Shown piece by piece: positions 41,773 through 53,054 of a DNA stretch of 64,000 nucleotides. The stretch spans positions 16,474,386 to 16,538,385 of the forward strand of contig JAJEKV010000003.1 in assembly GCA_021234155.1 (NCBI GenBank), written 5' to 3'. The stretch comes from Isoetes taiwanensis. Its lineage: Eukaryota; Streptophyta; Lycopodiopsida; Isoetales; Isoetaceae. The translations under genes and the position numbers were made by a program. Under the pieces are notes generated by a model. That model saw only the letters and a program-made list of their open reading frames with translations. It did not search any database and was not told the origin of the DNA. The first letter of the stretch is position 1. The number at the start of each line of letters is the position of its first letter.

Positions 41773-42623
41773 TCTCGCCAAAACAAGAAAATGGTTGGTC
41801 CCCTCAGCCATATTATGCCAGAAGGAGTAGATAGAGGGGTCTTCAAACTATGTCAGAGTGTGCAAATGAGGACAAGATGGGATAGAGTGTAGGGTGCAAA
41901 TATTGAAGAGATGAGTGTGAGTGTGGTGATGTCGTGGTAATAATGAGGTGAAGTGAGTGTAATGAGTGTGAATATGGTGGTAATATGGTATGGATAGAGT
42001 GTGGTGGGTGAATAAGGATGAAATAAGTATGAGGATGATAAAGAAATGGTGTGAATGAAGTGTGAATGATATAAGGAGGTAAAATGAGTGTACTAATGTT
42101 GAGATCTCGCCAAAACAAGAAAATGCATGTCCCTTCTTCAAAAATTTGCAACTCTGCTATGGTGGTGAAGCTGAAATGCAGAGTGCTTTGCTTGGGAATG
42201 AATACAAGAATGAGGAGTCTAAATGAATGGCAGGACCACTTATGACAAATGAATACAGATGGAAAAAGGACGCACCTGTCATGGAAACATATAAACAAGT
42301 TAGTCTTAATCCTTGCAACTCTGCTATGATGGTGAAGCTGAATTTGCAGAGTGCATGTTTAGGGGAATGGAATGAAGAATAGATGGCTGGATGGAAGGTA
42401 GGACCACAATAAGGCAGATGAATATGGATGAAAGAAGAGTGCTCCTGCAGATGACACTTGACAGATCATTAGTAGAAATCCTTGTCTTGGAATTGTCTGA
42501 TAATATATCCTTTACTCTAGCTAGCTGCAAACATGAACTCAATGAGAACATTAATTCTAGAAATCAAGACGAGGTGAAATCTAACTTACCTAATATTAAC
42601 TATAACTCTAACTTTTCTAAATT
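41773..42623 (-). other. element G 3' untranslated region
   Basis: Non-coding on the minus strand. It contains the pre-U3 hairpin region (41793-41809, minus GGCTGAGGGGACCAACC, one mismatch) and ~170-base repeat units ending near 42265 and 42435, homologous to those of B1 and B2. The adjacent CT-rich stretch gives only spurious ORFs. Confidence 0.7.
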
Positions 42624-44292
42624 TTAGAACATAAAAAGGGACAAACATATATGATGATCCCAGTACCTTTTCAAGTGGATAGTGTTGATGGGATTTGGAA
42701 GTGACACCCCTGAAGTTAATTCCTTTAACCAATAAGAGTTGGTGCATGCAGGTTCCAACACCTCATAGGGACCTTCCCAAATATTCTCAAACTTGCTAGT
42801 TGAGTCTTCCTTTGATTTGTTCCATTTGAGAACTAGCTCTCCTATCCTGAAAGTGCCTTGTATTTTATGAGCAGCTTTGAAAGCAGCCAAGTCCTTGGCT
42901 TTTTTTTAGCAGATTGACATTCTCAGCCTCCATCCTATATTCTTCTAAATGCAAAAGGGTGTCCAGTCTTTCCTGCAAGGCATGTTCAAAGGGTAAACAT
43001 AGCTTGTGTGCTAACCTTAGAGATGGAAGTTCAAGCTCTACTGGAAGCACAGCTTCAATGCCATAAACTAAGTTGAAAGGTGTATGAGTGGTTGATGCTT
43101 TAATAGTGACTCTATAAGCCCAAAGAGCATCCACCAATTTGACATGCCAATCCTTTTGGTTATCATCCACTGTTTTCAGCAAAATGCCTTTCAAAACTTT
43201 ATTGGTAGCTTCTACTTGACCATTACCTTGGGGATAATAGGAAGAGCTCTTGGTATGTTTAACCTTAAGGATAGTCAACAGATTTGTGATAACTTCATTC
43301 ACAAAGGGTAGTACCTCTGTCAGAGTGCAATTGTAGAGGGATACCAAACCGTGCACAGATATATTCATGTAGAAACTTTGCTGTTGTAATAGCATTGGCC
43401 TGTCTTAAAGGAATAGCTTCTGCCTACTTAGTAAAATAATCTGTAGCTACAATAATGTGCTGGTGTTGTCCTGCAGAAGGGGGGTTAATAGGGCCAATAT
43501 AATCCAATCCCCATATTTGGAAAGGTCCTGGAGAAATGATGGGATTTAATGCAGCTGGAAGAAGGATCCTTTTGCCAAATATCTGACACTTGTGGCAAGA
43601 TTTTGTAGCAGTATAACAATCTTTAAATACTGTAGGCCACAATAATAACCTGACCTGAGAATTTTCTTGGCAGTAGTGTCTCTAGCAAAATGGCCTCCAC
43701 ATACTCCTTCATGCATTTCTCTAATGATCAGAGTGGATTCTTCTTCATTGACACACCTCAGTAATAGTCCATCCCTGTTGACTTTACATAGAACATCATT
43801 AATCATCTTAAATTGCCTATATTTTTCTTTAAATCTCCTTTGCTAGGCCTGAGGGCATCTCTTTGAATTGTAGAAAATTCTTAATAGGTTGCTGCCAATC
43901 ATGTTGGATCTGCTTTTCATCATCTGCCTACAAATAAGCTAAGGCATCCACAAAGTCAATAACCTCCACTGCATCCTCATGGTCAAAGAAAATGTAAGGT
44001 AAATAAGGACTGGGACTCTTGACCTGATGCAATTATTTAATGGAAATATTAAAAGTTTGTAGCTTACAAGCCCACCTTTGAATTTTTGGTTTGGAAGTAG
44101 CTTTACCAAATAACAATCCCATTGGATTTTGCTTCATATAAACCTGAACAGAACTCTTTAATAACAGGTGACCTTGTCTGTCAATGAGGAACATAAGGGC
44201 AGGAGCACTCTTTTCCAATCTGGTGTACTTTTCTTCAGTTGAGCTCCATTGCTTGCTAGCAAAAGGTATGGTATGTTTGTCCTGTAGAATAG
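42624..44292 (-). pseudogene. element G RNase H remnant and integrase, frame-broken
   Basis: Minus-strand Pol end: decayed gypsy RNase H (44292-44033), integrase zinc module (43806-43600), core (43642-43424, then 43395-42865) and GPY/F tail ending at 42624. Frame shifts occur near 43640, 43410, 43330 and 42900. LDYIG, a degraded SDRG region and GQVEATNK are recognisable. Its upstream half is at 55438-56286, separated by element H. Confidence 0.85.
44288..44292. repeat. target-site duplication of element H (left)
   Basis: aatag at 44288-44292 and again at 55438-55442. Removing H and one copy makes the G reading frame continuous across the site. Confidence 0.95.
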
Positions 44293-44332
44293 TGTTGAAG
44301 GCTTTTTTGGCAAAACCTCCAACCTAATGGTT

Positions 44333-44360
44333 TAGAACCTCCAGGTTGCTTAAGGCAACC
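44333..44360 (-). promoter_or_regulatory. U5 hairpin plus PBS-like motif in H LTR
   Basis: Minus strand: GGTTGC-CTTAA-GCAACC (44360-44344), then TGGAGGTTCTAAACC. Loop and PBS-like motif match B, whereas the stem is completely different (GGTTGC instead of GATCAC) yet still pairs. In the other H LTR it lies at 53093-53120, with one A missing in CCAGG. Confidence 0.75.
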
Positions 44361-45637
44361 ACTCTGAATCACCAAAACCTGGAAAAGTCACTAAAATTTC
44401 AAGATCAGACTGCTTTCCCTGAAGCAAAAAAAATGGTCTGACCATAAACTTGTGCCATTTAAAATCAAATCAAGCAAATCAATTGATTTTTTGATAGAGA
44501 TCTTCTTAACAGATGTGGGAATCAGTGTTCAAAAGTCTAGATAGAGCTGAGATAAGCAAGGTTCTCAAAATCACACTTCCGGGACCGGGTCAAAAATTGG
44601 TCAATACCAAAGAACAAAGAAGCTATTTTTTGCAGATTGAAGATGGAACAAGTTTTTTTCAGTTTTGGAAATTTGAGATATCTCCTCGACTGGGTGTCTA
44701 GATTGAAGGCAACTTAAAAATTGCAGGAAATTAACAACCTAAAGGGTAGAATTTGATTAAAATCTCCTATCGGTCCGACCGCAAGAACCCGAGAGCAACT
44801 TTACCTAATATGAAATCTAATTGGCTCTTTTGTGTTTTTTCAAGTGTGTCAGTTCGGAAATACTCTCTAGTTATAGTGCATAAAAATTTCAAACTAAATT
44901 ATTTTTTAGTTTTCTGAAAATCAAGGATTAAACTCAAGAACAATCACTACACGAATTTTTTTTTTCTAAGGTCAGATTTTCATTCAAGAAGCTATTCAAA
45001 AGATCAACATCAATTTCCCTGAGTCTAATGGTCTCAGGAAAAACAATCAAACAGATCAAATTGTCAATAATCTTAAAAGTGGTCGATAATCTCAATAGCC
45101 CGTCAATTCTTCCGAATTTGGAGGCTAGAGGAGCAAATGCAGCTAGGAATCAGTCAATCCGGCTCGGAAAAGCTTCAAGTCGACGTTCTTCACGCATACA
45201 ACCCCTTAAAACAATGCAAGATCTCAATCCATCTTAAACGGCCCTGTTTCAGTTCAAATCTTGGCAAATTCCTGTTTGAAATTCAAATTTTTGTTTGTTT
45301 ATGAGTCGGTATGGATGCGTGTAGGTGAATGGAGGGTGCAGAGCTATGATTAAGCAGGTAATTCCAACCAATTTTCCGGATCTTGGCCTTCATCGAAAAT
45401 TAGGGTTCTTGAAAAATAGTCCAAATATCCCACGTGCATGTTTAGAAAAAGCGCACTAGTGTATAAAAGGAATTTTACCGCAATTTCTTCCGAATAAACG
45501 TGCCATTATGAAGGGGAACCGCCCAGGTGCGCCCCCATGCCCCATGGTGCCACGTGGAGGGTGTGGATTGGTAGATGAGCCAAGGCGGGGGGAGGTAGAA
45601 AATGCTAGGTGGGGTAGAATAGGAAAATTTTTTTTAA

Positions 45638-45645
45638 TTTTTATA
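45638..45645 (-). promoter_or_regulatory. TATA-like box of H 3' LTR
   Basis: TATAAAAA on the minus strand, just upstream of the block shared with LTR A. Equivalent position 54390-54397 in the 5' LTR. Confidence 0.4.
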
Positions 45646-46689
45646 GAAAGGCACGAATCTCAAGGCAATAATCCAAAGGCCAAGATAAAGGATATTAGCA
45701 TATTCTCCCATCTCAATTGGAATCTTTTGCTAGGAATAATTTTTTGCATAGCTTAACCATAGGATGTGAAATATGGCAAAAAAAAAGATGACTAGGCAAT
45801 TGTGATGGCATATGACATGGCAATGGTGATGACTAGGCAAATGACATGGCAATGTATCTTGACTCAATTTTTTGTCTAGCCAAAAAACTTTTTCAACTTA
45901 TGGATGTGGATGACACGTGTATGGCATATATGATGATGAGGAGGATGATGTGCAAATGACATGGCACTCCCAAGTGGCAATATTACATAGAATCATAATC
46001 AACTTGAAAAATGGAAGCCCTTTAGCCAATTTTTAATTTTTGAACTTGGGGATGGAGGGAGTATGATGTAAGTGATGATGAGGAATGATGGAGATGTGAG
46101 GTGGCTTCCAAGGTTATACGTGGCACAATGCCACCTTTATGCATAACTTTTGCAAATTTCTTGACCATTTTTCTTTTTGGAAGCTTATCATGGAAATGAA
46201 TGTATGGAGTTATGGAAGAGATGAGAGTGAAGCTTTTTTGGCTAGACAAAAAATGTTGTCAATTGGAAAACAAGGTTGATTGAGGATGTACCAACTTGGA
46301 AATCAAGGAAAGAAGGTGGTATGGGGTGAAATAATGGTATAGGAATTTGCCTCAATATGAACTTGATCTAGAGTTATTTTGCACATACCATGGAACTCTT
46401 GGGGGTCTTCAAAACCTTCTTATGTCTTCAAAGTAAATGTTTGTGTCCTTTGCTCTCTTGTTTGCTCAAATATGATGACTTGACTTTTTCTTGCTCCTTG
46501 TGACCATTTAATTTGATCTAATGAAATAGCTTCCATGAATGTCCTTCCTTAGTCTTCATCAAAAAAATTCTTCAATGATCTGAAACAAAATAATCCTTCA
46601 AGAGTGTAATCAGCTTAAAATCAGCATTGGCAGCTTGTCTTCTTCTTGTGTTGTACAATTTCCTCTTGCTGCCACAAAATGTGGCAGCA

Positions 46690-47690
46690 TCATGCTAAAA
46701 AAGAAAGAGGAAGCTGGTCTGCCAGCTCCCATACTTCAACCTCACAGCTTCAGCATGTTGAGAAGTTTGCCTTGATGGGAAGTTGAACTAGGCACTTCTG
46801 AGGGAAATGAATGTGGCAAGGAGTGAAGCCATATGGAATAAATAGGCCAACAAGTGAGCAGATGGAAGTATGACAATGGCTGGTGCACCTGCATGGAAAT
46901 AAAAATGTTCAGCATTTGCAAGCCTGCTTGGTGGGATGTTGATTTGGCAGTGCTTGCTAAAGGAATAGGAATATGAAAAGAAGAGTATATGATAAGGCTT
47001 GATGCTAGGTAGGACCACAAATGTGCAGATGAATGATGGCCAACCTGGTGCACCTGCATGACAAATAAAGATGATTAGCATTTGCAAGCCTGCTTGGTGG
47101 GATGTTGATTTGGCAGTGCTTGCTAAAGGAATAGGAATATGAAAAGAAGAGTATATGATAAGGCTTGATGCTAGGTAGGACCACAAATGTGCAGATGAAT
47201 AATGGCCAGCCTGATGCACCTGCATGACAAATAAAGATGATTAGCATTTGCAAGCCTGCTTGTGTGGGATGTTGATTTGGCAGAGCTTGCTAGAAGGACA
47301 TGATCATGAAGTGAAGGTAAGGAATAAGGCTCAGATGCTGGGCAGGATCACTAATGCACAGATGAATGATGGTCAGACTGGTGAACCTGCATGGAAAATA
47401 TTCAACCTCTTGAAGACAACATCCCTGGACTGCTAAACCCTGTTAAAAGCTACACATGACATTTTAAGCAAGAACAAAGTCGAATAATACTTAATCAATC
47501 ACAAAGAACATACGTAACAAAATGTTTTTGATGTTTTTGATGTTTTTATCTTTTTATAATTTTTTTTCTCAAAGTTGAATTTATGTCTAAACACACTTAA
47601 ATCCTAATTTAAGTTAAGTATGCATCTTCTTCAGATTATGCAAACAAACATAGGGCAACATGTTGTTGCCAATACCTCTTCAAATGTAGA
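46690..47690 (-). other. element H 3' untranslated region
   Basis: About 1 kb without coding potential. Contains three to four 166-base tandem units (46881-47400) and, at 46712-46727, a hairpin AGCTGG-tctg-CCAGCT at the place where A and B have the GGCTG hairpin. The bases next to U3 (minus TTTTTTAGCATGA) resemble those of A and are not a purine run. Confidence 0.75.
46881..47400. repeat. 166-bp tandem repeats in H 3'UTR
   Basis: The motif tggtgcacct or a variant recurs at 46881, 47046, 47212 and 47379, spacings 165-167. The middle units are nearly identical; the outer ones are diverged. On the minus strand the unit shares a skeleton (CAGGTGCACC, TTCATCTGCA, GGTCCTACC) with the ~168-base units of B and G. 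Confidence 0.85.
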
Positions 47691-48902
47691 ATGTTGATAG
47701 GATTTGGCAGCTTATAGTTATCTTCCACATCTTAACCAAGTATGAATCTCGTCCCCGCTACACCTATAACTTCAAAAGGACCCTCCCATAAATTCTCAAA
47801 TTTGCTTGCAACCTTCTCCCTTGCTTTATTCCATTTCAAAACCAATTCCCCTTCCTTGAATATTCCTTGGAGCTTGTGAGCAGCTTTTAAAAGCTGCAAC
47901 ATCCTTGGCCTTTTTAATCATAACAAAGCATTTTCTCGCTTCATATCTCAGTGCTCATCCAATTGCATCAGCCTTACACACCTTTCCCTCACAGCCTTCT
48001 TCCATTTCCAGATTGATTCTATGAGCCAACCTTAATGAAGGTAACTCGAGCTCTATAGGAACCACGCATTCCACACCATAAACCAAGCTAAATGGAGTAT
48101 GATTGGTAGAATTTTTTTATCTGTAGTTCTATAAGCCCACAATGCATCATAAAGTTTTTCATGCCAATCTCTTTTTGACAAACTAATGCTTTTTGCAATA
48201 TGGACTTAAGAACCTTGTTTGTTGATTCTCGCTTGGCCATTTCCCTCGTGGATAGTAGGCTGAACTCTTTACATGCTTAACCTTAAGGATCTCTAGGAGT
48301 GTAGCAATAACTTGATTTACAAACCGAGTTCCTCCTGTCGATATAATTTTAAAAGGTATCCCAAACCTGCTGCAAAAATATTTTCATGCAGAACCTAGCA
48401 GTTAATTGTAAAGCATTTGCTTCCCTAAGAGGTACAAAATTCTGCCCATTTAGTGAAGTAATCTGTTGCAACCAAGATATATTGATGTTGAGCAGATGAA
48501 GGGGATCTAAGGGTCCTATAAAATCCAAACCCCAAACTTGGAATGGTCCAGTGATACAATGGCGTGAAGTGGTGCCGGGCTGCAATATTCTTTTTCCAAA
48601 AAATCGCACTTATGACAACTTTTAATTTTATTATAACAATCTTTAAACAAGGTTGGCCAAAAATACCCTGACCTCATGATCTTCTTTGCTGTAGTATCTA
48701 CAGCATAATGGCCTCCACAAATGCCTTCATGGCATGCCTCTATGATTAATTCAGCCTCACCCTTGTCAACACACCTGAGCAGCACCCCTTCTTTATCCAC
48801 CTTGCATAGCACACCTTCAATGAGCCTAAAAGTTTTACACTTTTCCTTGAACCTCCTCAGCTGGCTGCTATTCAGATCTTTTGGTATCTCAGCATGCTCC
48901 AA
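47691..48902 (-). pseudogene. element H integrase, frame-broken
   Basis: Minus-strand zinc module with HHCC (48760-48610), core start with LDFIGP (~48520), then repeated frame changes to the GPY/F-like tail near 47770. The catalytic SDRG and GQAE regions (48330 and 48230) are recognisable but altered; the Glu region reads as GCGAGA where relatives have GCTGAG. Such changes at GCTG recur in A2 and B1 and may be consensus errors. Confidence 0.8.
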
Positions 48903-49759
48903 AAATTCTTAATGTCAACCTGCCAATCAATCATCTCACTGCCAAAAGCTACTATGTTAGTTGTATTTTCCTCATTCAAACCTTCTTGATCTTCATACTT
49001 AAACATCATATTAGGCAAATAAGCACTAGGATCTTCAAGAACTTTAATTACTTTAATGTCAATATCATAATTTTGTACCTTACAAGCCCATCTGCATAAC
49101 TTTGCCTTTGGTAAATTTTTTGCAAACAATAGTGTCAATGGGTTTTGCTTCATGAAAACCTGGGTATGACTGTTAAGCAGTAAGTGTCCATGCTTTTCCA
49201 ATAAGAACATTAGTGCAGCAGCACTTTTTTCTAATCTTTGATATCTAAGTTCTGTGTCAGACCAGATTTTGCTTGAAAAGGCTATAATTCCATGTTCCTG
49301 TAGCAGGGCTATACCTATGGCTCTCTTGGTCACACTTATATATGCAGTGAAAGTTTTTGTAAGATCAGGAGGTTTTAAAATAGTAGGATTGCAAAGGGTT
49401 TCTATAATTTCCTCAAAAGCTCTCTGGCAAACATCATCCCATTTTATAAAAATATACTTACTCTCTTCCTTGGAGTATTTACCAACCCTGGTCAACCTGG
49501 CTATAGGACAAATAATGTGTGATAAGTGAGGCACATATATCCTAAGAAAACTTGTCATCCCCATAAAACCTTTAACCTTTTTGAGGGTTTCTGGTGGTGT
49601 CAACTTCTTCAAGGCTTCCAATTTCCCTGCAGCCCACCGGATCCCTTGAGTTGATATCTCATGTCCAAGAAGATCCCCTTTAGAACAGAAGAAAACACAT
49701 TTCTTAGGATTTAGGCTCACTCCACTTCCCCTGCATAATGAACATATTTTTGTTAGCAA
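48872..49759 (-). CDS. element H RT C-terminal part and RNase H remnant
   Basis: 295-codon open frame on the minus strand. RT thumb/connection (NPKKCVFFCSKGDLLGHE and FMGMTSFLRIYVPHLSH blocks), then gypsy RNase H with YISVTKRAIG where active relatives of this fold carry a TDAS-type Asp, EKSAAALMFL retaining Glu, and VFMKQNPL lacking the third Asp. Then the linker to integrase. Not a separate gene: part of the Pol polyprotein, the start being forced by an upstream frame break. Confidence 0.85.
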   Translation of the reverse strand: MLTKICSLCRGSGVSLNPKKCVFFCSKGDLLGHEISTQGIRWAAGKLEALKKLTPPETLKKVKGFMGMTSFLRIYVPHLSHIICPIARLTRVGKYSKEESKYIFIKWDDVCQRAFEEIIETLCNPTILKPPDLTKTFTAYISVTKRAIGIALLQEHGIIAFSSKIWSDTELRYQRLEKSAAALMFLLEKHGHLLLNSHTQVFMKQNPLTLLFAKNLPKAKLCRWACKVQNYDIDIKVIKVLEDPSAYLPNMMFKYEDQEGLNEENTTNIVAFGSEMIDWQVDIKNFWSMLRYQKI

Positions 49760-50142
49760 ACTGAAATGATCTCTCGATAAATGTGCCTAAACACAAATCA
49801 TCCGTAAACACCCTCAAGTAATTGATGTGCATCTCCTTGAAAATAGTGTCCATAGCTCTCTGAAAAAGTGGCAGGAGCATTCATTAGTCCAAAAGGCATT
49901 TTTTCATTGCAAAATTACCCCAAGGTGTAATGAAAGCAGCCTTTGGTTGATCCTCCTCCTTTATGCTGATTTGATTGAAACCCCAAAACCATCCAAGAAT
50001 GAAAAAAATTTCCTTACCTCACATCTGCATATAGCACTTCCTCTAAAAAAAGGTAGAGGATAACAGTCCTTAATTGTGGCTTTGTTGAGCTCCCTATAAT
50101 CAATGCATATCCTAATTGTCTTATTCTTTTTTCTCAACAGTA
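49760..50142 (-). pseudogene. element H RT palm region, frame-broken
   Basis: RT active-site region between two open segments: ICIDYR-like block (~50100), LDGF (~49985), MPFG-like block (~49895), and FTDD with both Asp codons at 49797-49802. Several single-base indels break the frame (49890-49995 and 50130). Confidence 0.8.
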
Positions 50143-51906
50143 CTATACAAGATAACCATTCGATTCATAATTTCTGCTATTACCCCAAAGATCCTTCATC
50201 CTATTCAATTCTTCCCTAATCAAGGTCATCAATGATCCATTTATCCTCCTCGTTTTTGTATTATCGGGCTTAACTCCTTCCTTTGTTTTTATCTCAAATT
50301 CACAAATCTTCTTGTCAACCCCTTTCAGCTCATCATAATCCCAAGCAAATACATCACTCCATTCTTCAAAAAAATCTCTTACCCTACTCTCATCCTCTTC
50401 CTGAAATAAATCCCCTACATAAAGAGTCCTTTCCTGATTATTCTTTTTTATCTTCAGCTCCCTGGCCTGTTTTTCCTCACTAGCATTAATCACTAATATG
50501 GGATACAACTGCTGTAATTCTTTCCTCTCCAATTCTTCCTCATTGATGGCACCTTCAGCTAGATGCTCTAATAGAACACTTCTGCAAAGTGCATCAGCCT
50601 CTGAATTAAACTCCCTTGGTATATGATGTATCTCCCATCTTTTGAAATCCAATAATTCTCCCAAAACTTCATCCCTTAAGAAAATCATATCCAGATTCTT
50701 TGACTGATATTCTCCCAATACCTGTTTGCAAACAAGCTGAGAATCTCCAAATATAACCAGCTCATTAATTCCCAAATGTTTGGCTTCTTGTAAGCCTGCT
50801 AATAGAGCTCTGTATTCTGCCACATTTGATGTTATCCCTGAGTAAATTCTGCCAACTTTAGCCAAAAGCTTGTTAGAGTTATCTCTGATAATTGCAGAAG
50901 AAGCAGCAACATTCAATTTTTTTGATATACCTCCATCAAACCACATGTATGCATGTTCACCAGATTTTTTTAGCTTACCCTCTTCTATTGAACATGTTGC
51001 AATTGTAGGAACAGAAATCTCATATTCTCCACAAGGATTTTGGGATAGCATGTCTATCTCTAAGAAATTTAAGGCCTCCAGTTCTCCAACCCTGTTGTAG
51101 AGAGTCACTTTCTTTTTCCCATCTGAAATAATACATTCTCCCTTGGACCACACTGGCCTTGCATCCACAGTAGACAACCATTTCCTGCCCAAAAGTAGAT
51201 CATAAATATCAGTATTCTCATCAACCCCTTCAAAAGCTACCACCACAAAACTAGCAGCCACAATAATACCCTCAATGTCAACTAAAACACTACTAATTAT
51301 CCCTATAGGATGAATTTTTGTGTTAGAGAATGATTTCAAAACCATAGGTGCTCGTCTATCACATTCCAAACCACAAGATTTCATTATGTGATGTGGCATC
51401 ACATTCAAAGGGGAACCACCATCTAATAATACTTTGGTTAGAACCTTTTTACCAATGTTTGCAACACAAGTAAAAGGCCCTGGATCAGCATCATCCTGGG
51501 ATAATACAAGCTCACCAACATGATTAGTAAACATATCCTCTTTTTCCTCATTTAAACTCAACAACTTTTTTCTGTAAGAGGGAGCAATCCTTAGCAAGGT
51601 TAGTAAGTCTATGCTTATCTTAGAATTTTTTAGCAAAATCTCCAAATCTTCTCCTTCTTTATCTTTTCTTGCAAATTTTTGGGCTGGAGGAGGTGGTACT
51701 ACCTGAATAATTTCATCTTTCCTCTCCTTATCTTGATGAACAACTTTTTGAGCAAGGGGATGAGATAATACCTGATTGCCTTCAAAATCTTTACCTCTTA
51801 CTGCATTCCCTTCTTTGGTTACAAATTCTGCTTCTTTGCCTTTGGATTCCAGCATTCCTCGAGTGTGTACAGCCAAAATCTCTTCTTGATCCTCCATTTC
51901 CTGCAC
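50143..51906 (-). CDS. element H protease, archaeal-type RNase H, RT N-terminus
   Basis: 587-codon open frame on the minus strand. Residues ~1-130: gag-pol linker with the DLEILLKNSK segment. Residues ~135-290: retropepsin-like protease, DGGSP (residue 162) and LLLGRKW. Residues ~315-445: RNase H with WFDGG (D324), AEYRALL (E364), GDSQL (D388) and EADAL (D438), i.e. all four metal-binding acids. Then the RT N-terminal region to 50143, where the frame ends early. RNase H removes the RNA strand from RNA:DNA hybrids during cDNA synthesis. The family resemblance is to plant and archaeal RNase HI, not to the gypsy RNase H that follows RT in the same element. Confidence 0.9.
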   Translation of the reverse strand: MQEMEDQEEILAVHTRGMLESKGKEAEFVTKEGNAVRGKDFEGNQVLSHPLAQKVVHQDKERKDEIIQVVPPPPAQKFARKDKEGEDLEILLKNSKISIDLLTLLRIAPSYRKKLLSLNEEKEDMFTNHVGELVLSQDDADPGPFTCVANIGKKVLTKVLLDGGSPLNVMPHHIMKSCGLECDRRAPMVLKSFSNTKIHPIGIISSVLVDIEGIIVAASFVVVAFEGVDENTDIYDLLLGRKWLSTVDARPVWSKGECIISDGKKKVTLYNRVGELEALNFLEIDMLSQNPCGEYEISVPTIATCSIEEGKLKKSGEHAYMWFDGGISKKLNVAASSAIIRDNSNKLLAKVGRIYSGITSNVAEYRALLAGLQEAKHLGINELVIFGDSQLVCKQVLGEYQSKNLDMIFLRDEVLGELLDFKRWEIHHIPREFNSEADALCRSVLLEHLAEGAINEEELERKELQQLYPILVINASEEKQARELKIKKNNQERTLYVGDLFQEEDESRVRDFFEEWSDVFAWDYDELKGVDKKICEFEIKTKEGVKPDNTKTRRINGSLMTLIREELNRMKDLWGNSRNYESNGYLV

Positions 51907-53010
51907 AAATCTGATAGATGCACTTGTTTCTGTTGCTTTGGCTAACTCTTGTCTAGCAAAATACTCTTTGACACTACACTTATCTTCAAGATGACCTATG
52001 CCCTTACAAAAAGTACAAACAGGACATTCTTTACCATAATGCCCTCTCCTACCACACTTTAAGGCAAGGCCTATAATAACAAACTTCAGAAGAATGACTA
52101 TCCCTTAGACAATGAATGCATGGGGGAAAGACCCTTTTCTCAGGTTTGGATGCCTTCAACTCTTGAAGTTGTTTAGTCACTTCAGCCAATGCCTCAGCCA
52201 TCTTGAGCAACTCGATTTTGAATCAAGCAGTAGGGATAATTGCCTCCTCAGCCTTGGTAGTTCTCTTCTCTTCTCGCAGACAAAGATAGATTGGCACCGA
52301 TGTTGTGTATTCCTGCTTCAAATTCTCGGTGAAAAAGGATCATTAGTAAATCGCATCATAGGTTCAGTTGAACGTAAATAAACATCTGCTAATTCTCAGC
52401 TTTAGTAAAGGCCTTATGTATGGTGTCAAATCCTTCAGAATCCTCAGATCCTGGGTCATCTTCTTGTGCACCCTAGGTCCGTCACTTAATCCATTTATAA
52501 AAGCTGCTACTAAATCCAAAGTATGATGGAGGACATGCTCAGTTTGGCATTTTAACAAATATGCATTAAACCTTTCTGTATATTGATGAATAGTCTCACC
52601 ATGCTTGATGTGGAATGAGTGTAGCTCCAGAGCTAATTCTCTTGGCTTAACCAATTTCCCAAATCTGGTTAGAAACTTAGGCACAATATCTTCCCATGTT
52701 CTAGTACCTAAAGCAGTCACATAATCCAACCATGCTCTTACCTCCTCATTCTTGAAACATTTCTTGAATTCTGAGAGCTTGCAGCCTTTTTCTTGTGTCC
52801 ATAATCCCGTAATATTCCTCAAAACCTTCAAAAAATAATTAGCATTTATGCTAGGATCAAAAGTTGGTGCGTGAACCGCACACTAAGCTCATAAGATTGA
52901 TGGAGACAAGTGTTCCCCAATACATTGATTCCTTGGGGCACAGCAGAACTCTCAGGGTTTTCTTGTGCCTCTGGCTGCTCAGTATGATCATTTCCCCTTC
53001 TTGGTGCCAT
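51907..53010 (-). pseudogene. element H Gag, frame-broken
   Basis: Start at ATG 53010 (minus). N-terminal part to ~52850, then the retrotrans_gag region open 52831-52390 after a frame change at ~52810. A linker with indels (52390-52200) and the knuckle region (52125-51965) follow, where an extra base near 52060 breaks the second knuckle. Otherwise the same layout as A1 Gag. Confidence 0.8.
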
Positions 53011-53033
53011 TAATTCTTCTTCAAAGTATAGTA

Positions 53034-53051
53034 ATCTCGGTAGAACCTCCA
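53034..53051 (-). other. primer-binding site of H
   Basis: Minus-strand TGGAGGTTCTACCGAGAT, three bases inside the 5' LTR. Same tRNA-Gln-type site as B and E. Confidence 0.8.
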
Positions 53052-53054
53052 AAA

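Larger units (their letters stand above)
44293..46689 (-). mobile_element. element H 3' LTR
   Basis: 2397 bases, near-identical to 53055-55437. Minus-strand start hairpin TGCTGCCACA/TGTGGCAGCA (46667-46689). U5 hairpin and PBS-like motif at 44333-44360. TATA-like box on the minus strand at 45638-45645. Part of the sequence around 45500-45640 is related to LTR A in reverse. No gene is present. Confidence 0.92.

Noticed and set aside
46742-47253. Three overlapping minus ORFs with near-identical repeated peptides
   Set aside because: They are readings of the 166-base tandem repeat in the H 3'UTR. 166 is not a multiple of 3, so frame changes each unit and a real repeat protein is unlikely.
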